From: Branchipolynoe longqiensis
Taxonomy: Eukaryota; Annelida; Polychaeta; Phyllodocida; Polynoidae
Assembly: GCA_030323885.1 (NCBI GenBank)
Contig: CM059194.1
Location: forward strand, 24,726,780 to 24,790,779
Reading direction: 5' to 3'
Length of the DNA: 64,000 nucleotides
Below the pieces are notes generated by a model. It did no database searches, was not told the DNA's origin, and worked only from the letters and a program-made list of their open reading frames with translations. Positions 10,899 through 21,224 of this stretch are shown here, one piece after another. The first letter of the stretch is position 1. Each line of letters opens with the position of its first letter. The position numbers and the translations under genes were made by a program.

Positions 10899-13035
10899 AC
10901 ACTCACACATACAATCACTCATAGACTCACAGGCAAGTATACACACTCTAACATATACACCCACACACATTCACACACACAGGAACGCACACTGCCACAG
11001 ATACAATCACACACACTCACACATGCATGCACACTCACACATGCAACCACACATAGACTCACAGGCAAGTATACACACTCTAACATATACACCCACCCAC
11101 ATTCACACACACAGGCACGCACACTGCCACAGATACAATCACACACACTCACACATGCATGCACACTCACACATGCAATCACACATAGACTCACAGGCAA
11201 GTATACACACTCTAACATATACACCCACACACATTCACACACACAGTAACGCACACTCTCACAGATACAATCACACACACTCACACATGCATGCACACTC
11301 ACACATACAATCACTCATAGACTCACAGGCAAGTATACACACTCTAACATGTACACTCACCCACATTCACACACAGGCATGCACACTCTCACAGATACAA
11401 TCACACACACTCACACATGCATGCACACTCACACATGCAATCACACATAGACTCACAGGCAAGTATACACACTCTAACATATACACCCACACACATTCAC
11501 ACACACAGGCACGCACACTCTCACAGATACAATCACACACACTCACACATACATGCACACTCACACATACAATCACTCATAGACTCACAGGCAAGTATAC
11601 ACACTCTAACATATACACTCACACACATTCACACACACAGGCACGCACACTCTCACAGATACAATCACACACACTCACACATGCATGCACACTCACACAT
11701 GCAATCACACATAGACTCACAGGCAAGTATACACACTCTAACATGTACACTCACCCACATTCACACACACAGGCACGCACACTCTCACAGATACAATCAC
11801 ACACACTCACACATGCATGCACACTCACACATGCAATCACACATAGACTCACAGGCAAGTATACACACTCTAACATATACACCCACACACATTCACACAC
11901 ACAGGCACGCACACTCTCACAGATACAATCACACACACTCACACATGCATGCACACTCACACATACAATCACTCATAGACTCACAGGCAAGTATACACAC
12001 TCTAACATGTACACTCACCCACATTCACACACACAGGCACGCACACTCTCACAGATACAATCACACACACTCACACATGCATGCACACTCACACATGCAA
12101 TCACACATAGACTCACAGGCAAGTATACACACTCTAACATATACACCCACACACATTCACACACACAGGCACGCACACTCTCACAGATACAATCACACAC
12201 ACTCACACATGCATGCACACTCACACATACAATCACACATAGACTCACAGGCAAGTATACACACTCTAACATATACACCCACACACATTCACACACACAG
12301 GAACGCACACTCTCACAGATACAATCACACACACTCACACATGCATGCACACTCACACATGCAATCACATAGACTCAAGGCAAGTATACACACTCTAACA
12401 TATACACCCACACACATTCACACACACAGGAACGCACATCTCACAGATACAATCACACACACTCACACATGCATGCACACTCACACATGCAATCACACAT
12501 AGACTCACAGGCAAGTATACACACTCTAACATATACACCCACACACATTCACACACACAGGAACGCACACTCTCACAGATACAATCACACACACTCACAC
12601 ATGCATGCACACTCACACATGCAATCACACATAGACTCACAGGCAAGTATACACACTCTAACATATACACTCACACACATTCACACACACAGGCACGCAC
12701 ACTCTCACAGATACAATCACACACACTCACACATGCATGCACACTCACACATGCAATCACACATAGACTCACAGGCAAGTATACACACTCTAACATATAC
12801 ACCCACACACATTCACACACACAGGCACGCACACTCTCACAGATACAATCACACACACTCACACATGCATGCACACTCACACATGCAATCACACATAGAC
12901 TCACAGGCAAGTATACACACTCTAACATATACACCCACACACATTCACACACACAGGCACGCACACTCTCACAGATACAATAACACACACTCACACATGC
13001 ATGCACACTCACACATACAATCACTCATAGACACG
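10899..13035. repeat. 132-bp CA-rich satellite array
   Basis: The landmark ATAGACTCACAGGCAAGTAT recurs every 132 bp (about 10921, 11053, 11185 onward), about 16 units. Units differ by a few bases (GGCACGCAC/GGAACGCAC/AGTAACGCAC; CCCACACAC/CTCACCCAC). Since 132 is a multiple of three, a 44-residue periodic frame runs through it. One unit near 12366-12440 carries short deletions that shift frame. The array abuts the gap, so its length is a minimum. Confidence 0.95.
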
Positions 13036-13350
13036 CAGGCCTGCACACTCACACACAATCCCACAAATGCATACACACAGGCACACACACATATGCATGC
13101 ACACCCTCAGACATACAATCACACACACTCACACACAGGCATGCACACACTCACATATACAATTACACACACTCACACAAATGCATGCACACACTCACAC
13201 ATACAAGCACACACTCACACACACAGGCACGCACTCCCACACACAATCAGACACATTCACACACAGGCACACATACAATCTTCCATCTATACACCTACAA
13301 GCACACACACACTCTCACCCAAACGTACAATTTTCCACACGCACATTCCC
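13036..13350. repeat. Degenerate CACACA continuation of the array
   Basis: CACACA, ATGCATGCACAC and CACACACAGGCA words continue without the 132-bp landmark. Confidence 0.8.
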
Positions 13351-13384
13351 ACTAAATATATCTAGTGTGTGTGCCGCGAGGGGT

Positions 13385-13535
13385 GCCACCCGTATACAAC
13401 TCCCGACAGCTGGGGGGTGGGGGGGGGGGGGGGGGCACTCCACCAATGCGCCGGGGGAAGTAGGAAAGTATATATGTTCCCCTAGCATTTATACTTGTAT
13501 AATTCGTTATACATGACATATATATTTATATACAC
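13385..13535 (+). repeat. Dispersed repeat fragment related to 32.0 kb
   Basis: After a G run (13410-13433) the sequence CATTTATACTTGTATAA, TTCGTTATACATGACATAT resembles the left arm of the palindrome at 32078 (CCTTTATACTCGCATAA, TTTTATACATCACATAT). Likely the same unclassified family. Confidence 0.45.
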
Positions 13536-13670
13536 ACAAAACAGACACCCACACCTACAGATAAATACCCCTCAACAGAATCCAAATATATTTACTTAAT
13601 TTTGAAAAAAAGAAAATACAAAACGAATAGTTTCCTGGTGTCCTTTGTCTGCACAAATAGCAATATCAGC

Positions 13671-15107
13671 TTAAGCTAAGATTCCTTCTATGCGGTATGC
13701 AGTATGCGGTATGCGAATGGGAAGATTCCTTCTACGCGGTAAGCGGCAAGCATCTACCCCCCACCACCAATACCATATTGTAAAAATATACGGATTTTCG
13801 GTTAAGAATTATATATTGGCAGAGAGCATTATTATTCTTGGATGTCGGAGTGGGACTTAAGTTATGTAAACTAAAGTAACTAAAATTAATAAAATCCCAC
13901 TCCCATTGTACATGATGCTGAGTGAGGTAAACTATATGTTATATATTATGAGTGGAGTTGATGGAAATGTATATGATGCTGAATGATGTAAACTATCTGT
14001 TATATATGATGTTTGGAGTTAATGAAAAGAGTTCCTTTGCAAGAAACAGTACATGATGATTGAAATGTTCTCTATGTGTTCATAAAGAATACAAGGGAGG
14101 AAAAGAATGATTTTACTATCTATATCTATATACATATCTGTAACTGTTTGCAACATCCTGTCCACCCAAGACCACCCACTGACCCACCTGCCTAATTTGC
14201 ATATGTATAGAGTGCACCACCTGCTGCTAGTTTGAGTGACAGCCCCTAATGGGGTGGTCACCCACCCAGTCTGTGGGGAGTGTCTCATTGGCTGGCTGGG
14301 GAATGTCCGGTCACCTGACTCCCTTGGCCTATCCTGACCACACACTAGTCTCAGCTAATTAATTATTCATGAGTTTGCTTCAGACACACTGAAGGAAAAT
14401 CACTCTCATCCTGGCTCTTGAGTGAGACACACCTACTTTTGAGCAGGAACCCCAGACACTCTGTCTGATGCTATCCAAATTCATCTATTCAAATTGAGTG
14501 TATCCACAGCCATAGGACTCCTGTCCCATGGGTTGTGGGCACTGTTCAGTATACAGGCTAAAGTGACAATGAGACATAGTGTGGGCAGTATATGAGGAGT
14601 GCAGGTGCTAGGTCACATGTAAGGGGGATGACAGGAGTTGCTGCCAATAAAGCACAACTTATTCACTGTTCATCTTTGTGACTAGTTTTCCTTCCTCTTT
14701 CCAGACATGGTTAAATTGATTAGGCTGATTGCATCACAGGTGAAATGAAGGGGGAGAGTTTTGTAATTACATAGGGTGCTCACAGCGGCAGAGCACTCGT
14801 GTTTTTATAATATGTTTCCCCTCAGCACCCCTGTGCGTGACCGTTCCGTAATGATCAGTCGCCTCTCCTAATCTAAAACTAATGGACAAGTGCGACTGAT
14901 GTTTCTATTCGCATACTGCATGCCGCATGCCGCATGCCGCACCGATCGCTACAGGGACCGATCGAGTTGCCGCATTTGCATTTGCATTCGCATTCGCATT
15001 TGCATACCGCGTGTAAGGGATGTAGCCCATTCACTTCAAGGCGTCTCCATTTTTTGCCGCATTCGCATTCGCATACCGCATACCACGTGTAAGGAATCTT
15101 AGCTTTA
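13671..15107. mobile_element. Inverted-repeat element with GCATTC/GCATAC hexamers
   Basis: The left end reads TTAAGCTAAGATTCCTTC then TGCGGTATGCAGTATGCGG; the right end is its imperfect reverse complement: GCATACCGCATACCACG, TGTAAGGAATCTTAGC, TTTA. These inverted repeats of about 40 bp enclose hexamer-rich DNA (GCATTTGCATTCGCATTC at 14970-15005 and 15060-15080). Removing the LTR at 13779-14809 leaves about 400 bp, a size typical of a non-autonomous DNA element. No transposase is encoded. TTA at both outer edges may be part of the target. Confidence 0.65.
13779..14809 (+). mobile_element. LTR-like copy nested in the inverted-repeat element
   Basis: Homologous in inverted orientation to 50232-51194. 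Shared landmarks: TGTAAAAATATACGGATTTT at the start, TATATTGGCAGAGAGCATTA, GAAATGTTCTCTATG, TGTAACTGTTTGCAAC, a CAGCCCCTAAT-type block, CCAATAAAGCACAA (polyadenylation signal near 14647). An LTR role is inferred from the TG start, late AATAAA and the solo insertion at 50.2 kb. The right end is uncertain (14771-14809). ATAT on both sides (13775-13778, 14810-14813) may be the target duplication. No internal gag/pol follows, so it is probably solo. Confidence 0.65.
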
Positions 15108-15309
15108 GGGCAATTCGAATTCCATGACATGTCACACAGGAAGCAGGGAAGCAGCCACTCTGTTTGCTGATCAGTGGGATGGATGATGACAGATGTGAGG
15201 TATAAAGTACTTATGCAAATATTATACATGCATGTAATTATCCTGATTATTATTATTAGTAATATTAGGTTATCGTCTTTACCTACTGCTCCTACAGCCT
15301 CATTTGGTA

Positions 15310-15930
15310 TTCTCCTTTGTAGATATTATATATACAATATATATAATATTATAATATATATAATATATATAATATACATAATATATATAATATATATAAC
15401 ATATATAATATATATAATATATAAAAAAAATTATAATATATATAATATATATAATATATATAATATATATAATATGTATAATATATATAATATATATAAT
15501 ATATATAATATCAGTAATAATATATATAACATAATACATATAATATATATAATATATATAATATTATTATATAATATACATAATATATATAATATAATAA
15601 GAAACATATAATAATAATATATATAACATATATAATATATATAAATATAAAAAAATAATAATATATATTAATATACATAACATGAATATAATATATATAA
15701 TATACATAATATATAATATACATAATACATATAATATATATAATATATATAATATAATATGTACATAATATATATAATATATATAATATATATATAATAT
15801 ATATAGTATATATAATATATAATATGTATAATATATATAATATGTATAATATATATAATATGTAATATATCAAATATTATATATGTATAATATATATATA
15901 ATATACATAATATATATAATATATAGACTG
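15310..15930. repeat. AT array (ATATATAAT words)
   Basis: About 600 bp almost wholly A and T with a ragged 10-11 bp period (TATATATAAT). It is self-complementary on both strands and prone to slippage and cruciforms. Ile/Tyr/Asn frames here are artefacts. Confidence 0.93.
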
Positions 15931-16453
15931 TGTATATGGGGGTGTGATGGGCTCCTTCGTTTCAATATTATTATGGCTAATTATTATCACTATTCGCTAC
16001 TTCCCTGACTTGTACTCCACTGCGGTGTCACTTTGTACAAAGACTAATCCGCTAGTCGGCGCTGCTTAACCGGATTATATATATATATTCAGACCGATGC
16101 TGTCTATTCTTACATATTCGATGCGCCAGGTGATGCTTTGATCACAGTATTTTAGGCGTGTGTGTGTGCCAAGACACCCCCTATTGCATTGCGCACCGTA
16201 TCTGACCCGCATCTTCTTCTTTAATTTAATTCAGTTGGGCGGTTATCCCAGCCAGATATGGTTCTGTTCATTTAATAACCCGTATTACCCACACTAGTTC
16301 TTCATTGTCGCCTTGTGGCCCATACACAATGTATATAATGTATATAATAAAGATAGTATATATAATATATATAATGAACACCCTGTAAATTCTGTTAAAT
16401 ATAAATGAAGAGCGTGCTTATAAAGATATTTAATATATATATACATATATATA

Positions 16454-16491
<38 letters not shown>

Positions 16492-16900
16492 GCAGGGCGT
16501 GTATATGAAGGCATACACATATATATATATATATATATTCATTTGATTATGAAGCGTATGCATACACCAACACGGTGACAGGGCGCGCTCCATATTACTA
16601 CGCGACTTCCGCTGAAACACTTGATCCATCCGCGCCGTGACAAGTAGGTGAGCCGATCGACAGCTGACCTTTTTACTGCTTACAGGATGGTATTATTGAG
16701 CGCAAATTATTAACGTCCCACCGGCTGTAGGTGGTTGAACGACTCGCCGGGCCAGGGAACACTCACTCACGGGACTTTTTATCTTTGAAAAAGTGCAATA
16801 TTTGTGTTAAACATATTATTGTCATTATTATTATTATCGGCTTTTCCTATTTGAATCAAGTTCGCTACTGAACTAAAAACGGACATAGCCCGTTCACAAA
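15931..16900. other. Unrecognised sequence with (AT)n runs
   Basis: (AT)n at 16076-16089, 16434-16490 and 16519-16538. The rest shows no domain or family I recognise. Confidence 0.55.
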
Positions 16901-16902
16901 AA

Positions 16903-17200
16903 GTAAAGTAACGCTTGTTTTATTTAACGACGCCTCTAGAGCGCATTGATTTTTTTTATTGTATCATCGGCTATTGGATGTCAAACATATGGACATTCTG
17001 ATATATTTCTTTGGAAGGAAACCAGCTGCCACCACATAGGCTACTCTTTCCGATAAGCAGCAAGGGGTATTTTATATGCACTTTCCCACAGACAGGACAG
17101 CACATACCACAGCCTTTGATGAACCAGTTGTGGACAACTGGTTGGAATGGAAAATAGCCCAAACTGCAAATGGGTCAATAGAGCAGGATCGATCGGATGA
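16903..17200 (-). mobile_element. SINE B (mollusc-type), minus
   Basis: On the minus strand it reads a degenerate head, then GGAACCAGTTGTCC-type text, TGTGGTATGTGCTGTCCTG, a TATAAAATACCCCTTGCTGC block, GAAAGAGTAGCCTATGTGG, GGTTTCCTTCC, an ATATGTTTGACATCC block, AATCAATGCGCTCTAGAGGC and GTCGTTAAATAAAACAAGCG. This block order matches a tRNA-derived SINE I know from gastropods and bivalves (recall, not searched). Distinct from SINE A. Confidence 0.8.
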
Positions 17201-17312
17201 CCAACACCTTTACAGGTGGACACTCTACTGCCTGAGTTACGTTCTGCTCCCATAACCCATTCACAGCGCCACCTATCAGTTAACCACTACCTAAGTGCTA
17301 CGAGTTATTCAG

Positions 17313-17341
17313 ACGCAGTGGCCGAATCGGTAAGCGTGCAG
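17313..17341 (+). repeat. SINE A head fragment, plus
   Basis: Only the A-box portion remains (CGCAGTGGCCGAATCGGTAA). It lies head-on to the minus SINE A that follows, so the pair may be a rearranged insertion. Confidence 0.5.
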
Positions 17342-17377
17342 AAATACACAGCCCCCACCCCCACCCAGTTTGTGGGA

Positions 17378-17658
17378 CGGCTACCGACTTGTGGCAGTAC
17401 ACATTCATTGTGACTTTATAGTACTGCCCCACTGGGAGACCAAGCTGCTGGCACCATGACCTGATATCACAATTACTCACATTATCCTGATACTGAGCTA
17501 ACCAGTCCTTGCCTTATCCTAGTAATGCTGAGCGCCATGCTAGGTAGCGACTACTATAAATTTCGTAAGTCATTGGTTTAGCTCAGCCGGGGTTCAAAAT
17601 CCTGACCTTCCACAAGGAAGCCTGCGCTCTACCGATTGGATCACCGCATCCGGTTCGA
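17378..17658 (-). mobile_element. SINE A, 3'-truncated, minus
   Basis: Body and tRNA-like head in reverse; the head is at the right (CGATTGGATCACCGCATCC). The copy begins at CTACCGACTTGTGGCAG, lacking the family's 3' tail. Confidence 0.8.
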
Positions 17659-17754
17659 CTATTTAATGTGTTTATAATAAAGAACTTTTATATATAAACA
17701 ACGTTTATTCATAATAAAATTATGTATTTTTAACAAGTCGAAATATTGCATAAA

Positions 17755-18030
17755 AACAGCTGTTTTCCAGTTGACTGGAGGTGCAAAGAGAGACTTCATT
17801 TGGTGTACCATCACCTCTGCCAATTTAGGATTTCCACCGCTGTGTATAACTTACAGCGTCATCAAAGGCCAGTTGCTCTCTTACCATGTCTATGTGGTGT
17901 GGGAGGTTAAAAAATCCCCTGAGTCGGTAAAAGTGTAGGCTCGGGCTTTCTATCAGCCAACTGTCTAATGGTGAAAACAAGTCTATTCCGACTTATCCAT
18001 GATCGGCAATATAAATCATTAAGAAAGAAA
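17755..18030 (+). mobile_element. SINE C, plus, decayed head
   Basis: Body shared with 34490-34690 and 45462-46230: AATTTAGGATTTCCACCGC, TGTGTATAACTTACAGCG, CAAAGGCCAGTTGCTCTC, TGTGGTGTGGGAGGTTAAA. It extends past the others with a GTAAAAGTGTAGGCTCGG block also seen reversed at 45515. The tRNA head is too decayed to place. Confidence 0.65.
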
Positions 18031-18343
18031 AGGCCATGCACTTGGCACCTTGCAGTATGGATTCATAAAAGTGGTTGGTGCCCCCCAATTGGCTAAGCTA
18101 AGCAACGCACTGTTACATCATCTTTCTAATTTATTGTTATTGTTTACAGCTCTTCAAAGTGTCGCATACACGTATATGTACTCCCCCCCCCCCACCCCCT
18201 CCCTCTTCCTTTCGCCACCTATAACACAATTGTTGTGGGGAAATAAACAGTTTATTCATCAGAACATACTTTTTTTTTCTGCGCTGAGGTAATGCTCTTC
18301 CGGCTATGTACATTACATTGTAGATATGTAGTTCTGCGGGTAC
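18031..18343. other. No recognisable feature
   Basis: Includes a poly-C run at 18181-18191. Nothing supported. Confidence 0.5.
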
Positions 18344-18954
18344 TTATACCCCTGTCACACTACGATGTAACGAGCCAACGTATGGCGACGTAGGTGACAT
18401 TTCGTCATTACGTTGAGGTACATCGAGTTACGTCATGCTTAAGTTAGACTGATATCGATTTACGTCAGGTTAGGTCGAGCTACGTCAGCGCGTGTCGAGG
18501 TTTTGGACATGTTGAAAACTTTCGACGTATCTCGACGTGATGCTCTGACGTTCGGGTGATGTTACACTCACGTTACGCCAATGTTAAGCGTGCGGCGGGG
18601 CTGCATCGGCTACATTAGATCAGCATTGCGTTTCGTCATAATGATGTACAGGGAGGAGGACTTTGCAGCTCACGCCGGCGATGTTGCACTGACGGCAGCC
18701 TCTCGGTTGGTCGACGTCGACTCACATCGGGAAAAACAATTGTGTCCGACGTGACAGCGACCGCTACTGTCATAACAAATAATTCCTTTGACCTCTCGCG
18801 TAGGTACGATGCTATACCGACGTTACGCTCATGTCAACTATGCAGCATTGATATCCCGAATTTGCATATTACCCCGAGATTATCGACGTGTTAAATTTAT
18901 TTTCACATTGTCCCTACGCTGGCGCATTACATCATAGTGTGACAGGGACTTTAG
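18344..18954 (+). mobile_element. ACGT-word inverted-repeat element, copy 1
   Basis: The left end TTATACCCCTGTCACAC leads into TACGATGTAACG; the right end is ATCATAGTGTGACAGGGAC then TTTA, the reverse complement of the left with mismatches. The body is packed with ACGT and TACGTC words and holds the palindrome-like TTTTGGACATGTTGAAAAC at 18501-18519. About 610 bp, no coding capacity: a non-autonomous DNA transposon by structure. Superfamily unassigned. Confidence 0.8.
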
Positions 18955-19997
18955 ATAGGGTATATTAGTAGACTATGGTTTAGGTTTAATGTGTTAGTGG
19001 GTTAGCTATTAAGAGTAAGTTCAGTATTACGGGCTCTTGTGGTGGGTTGCTGTATAAACTGTATTGTTATCATGGGTGAGGTGTGTGCGAGGGAGGAGAG
19101 GGGTACACATAAACAATGGCGCCCCGCCCTCTGTAGTAATAATACAGGTGATACACTTGACTTGACTTCTGGGGGGTTTGTAACGTTACGACGGTTACCG
19201 GCTGCAGTACTGCAGCAATATAGAGAGGCACCGATAAATCAGTCCAATCTTTGGTTGAAGATTACTCTTCTGGTGGGATGGTTGTAGAAGCTGGGGACAG
19301 CTTTACAATCTATTAAAGGACTAGTTGTTAGGGCAGCCCAGAATGTCTCTGGTCTGGTGGTAGCAGAGCACTCATATCCAGTCAACAGCAGCAAGGGACC
19401 AGGAGGAAGAGACGGGTAAAGGTGGGTTCAGCGGTTCCAGCAACAAGAACAAAGCAAGAGAAACGATAAGGTAAAGTGCCCCACCCAAGCAAACAACTCC
19501 CTTGATCAGGGGGAGAAGTAAGCCCGGGAGAAAATAAAAAAGGGTAGAGTATAGGAAAGAGAAATGAGGAGAGTTGAGTCAAAGGACCATGTCTCTTTGC
19601 TCTATGCTGACCAGCCGGCGAGCCAAAGACATGGACAGAGTAAGAGTAGAAAGTGAAATGCTGGAGGGCTCCCCCTCCTGGAACTCTTTTCAGACATTAT
19701 CAAGGAGGAGCAAGGCCAGCAGAGAGGAGTTAGAGAGAGGTGTGGACGAAGTGCGGTCCGGATAGCAAGTGCAGGTGATACAGGCATGAGGCAAATGTCA
19801 AGGTGGTGCCACCAGGTGATGCAGAAGGCCTGGGCAGTAGATGACAGGAGTGTCAGATAGGACGAACTGTGAAGACAGTTCATAACTAATCGGCTTCCGG
19901 ATAATTATACTCGTATATGAGGCTTATGCAACACATATATCATATGAATGTGTTTCCATCAATATTGGGCGCCATGCAGTGTACACTGCAGTGTAGG
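18955..19997. other. About 1 kb with no recognisable feature
   Basis: No frame longer than about 90 codons and no repeat I recognise. This is among the least repetitive stretches of the window. Confidence 0.55.
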
Positions 19998-20316
19998 TAA
20001 GTTTGATTTAACCACCACTCTCAAGCCTGGAGATCGGGAGTTTGGTTCCCGGTCGGATCAAACCAATGACTTATCAAATTGATAGGCCTACTTGTCGCTT
20101 CCTAGCCTGGTGCTCGGCATTAATAGGATAGGGCAATGACTGGTTAGCTCAGTGTCAGGATAATGTCACTGAGTGGGATATTGAGTCATGGTGCTGGTGG
20201 CCTGATTTCCCAGTGGGGCAGCACTATAAAGTCACCATGAGTGCACACTGTCACAAGTCAGCGCCCATATTGTTATGACCATAAATGTTGCCAGGACATA
20301 AAACCAACCAACCTGC
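19998..20316 (+). mobile_element. SINE A, plus, partial head
   Basis: Head decayed at its 5' side but B-box text GGGAGTTTGGTTCCCGG intact; full body; tail GGACATAAAACCAACCAACC. One body insertion (GATAGGCCTACTTGTCGC). Confidence 0.85.
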
Positions 20317-20527
20317 TCAAGCCTACTCACTATATGCATTCAAGTGCAATTCTTATCGGTGAATGCTTAGTGAGCGCGGGCCAGGAGGCGTAGATGCCAG
20401 GAACCAGCGGGTAATGAATGTTCACTCCTCAGCGTCCGTAAAAGATTTACATGTTTTGGGGGCTGGTGAACTCTACTAGCCCCGGCGCATTCCTCAATAA
20501 GAGGGCGTGTACACAACTAGCATGCAC

Positions 20528-20955
20528 CAGAGGGGATAGCCGAATGAGTTCAGGGTCCGTCTCCCGTTTTGGTTGTTTGTGGGATTCGAACCCATGAGTT
20601 CTATTGATTGATTGAGTGATTGATTGGTGGTTGCTTTATGCCGTGTCGGCAGCATAGGCCATATTCACGACGAGCACGGGTTCGAAGTATGTTCGAGTCA
20701 AACCAATGACTTAAAAATTGAGACTTGTCGCTTCCCAGTCAGGCACTCTGCATTATTAGGATAGAGCAAGGACTGCGTGGGTGACTGTCAGGATAATGTG
20801 CCTTAGTGGGATATCAGGCCATGGTTCCGGTGGCTTGGTCTCCCAGTGGGGCATCACTATTATGTTGCCATGAGTGCACACTGTCACAAGTCGGTACCCG
20901 TCCTGATTTGACCTTAGATGTTGCCAGGACATAAAACTCCAACAACCAACTGACA
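20528..20955 (+). mobile_element. SINE A variant head, interrupted by SINE D piece
   Basis: The head uses the second head type of this family (GATAGCCGAATGAGTTCAGG, TGGGATTCGAACCCATGAG). At 20602-20685 it is interrupted by TTGATTGATTG-repeats and TGGTGGTTGCTTTATGCCG, TGTCGGCAGCATAGGCC, a 3' end from another SINE. A standard SINE A body and tail follow, ending ACTCCAACAACCAACTG. Confidence 0.8.
20602..20685 (+). mobile_element. SINE D 3' fragment
   Basis: GATTGGTGGTTGCTTTATGC, CGTGTCGGCAGCATAGGCC and ATATTCACGACGAGCACG. Same text at 55716-55782. Confidence 0.6.
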
Positions 20956-21099
20956 TGTTTATCTGTCTCTTCTTCTGTCTTTCAGAGCGAAAGGACGCAT
21001 CTATCGCACATTAGTAGCAAACTAGACGAAACCTTTTTTTAGTACATTAATTGATTAAGCAGGAGAAAATTCAATCAGGGAAAATTGGTCTTCCTCATT

Positions 21100-21164
21100 C
21101 CACTGCCCTTTGCCCTATCCTAATAATGCCGAGCGCCAAACTGAGTGGTGACATGTATCCATTT
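21100..21164 (-). repeat. SINE A fragment, minus
   Basis: TTGCCCTATCCTAATAATGC, CGAGCGCCAAACTGAG and TGACATGTATC, only the mid-body. It directly abuts the TTAA MITE. Confidence 0.65.
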
Positions 21165-21224
21165 TTAACGTTGCATAGTCCGATGATTTTGAGTTTCTGT
21201 TATTTCCTGAGATAAAGATATTAG

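Noticed and set aside
10899..13035. CRISPR-like array
   Set aside because: Units are contiguous 132-bp repeats with no unique spacers, in animal DNA.
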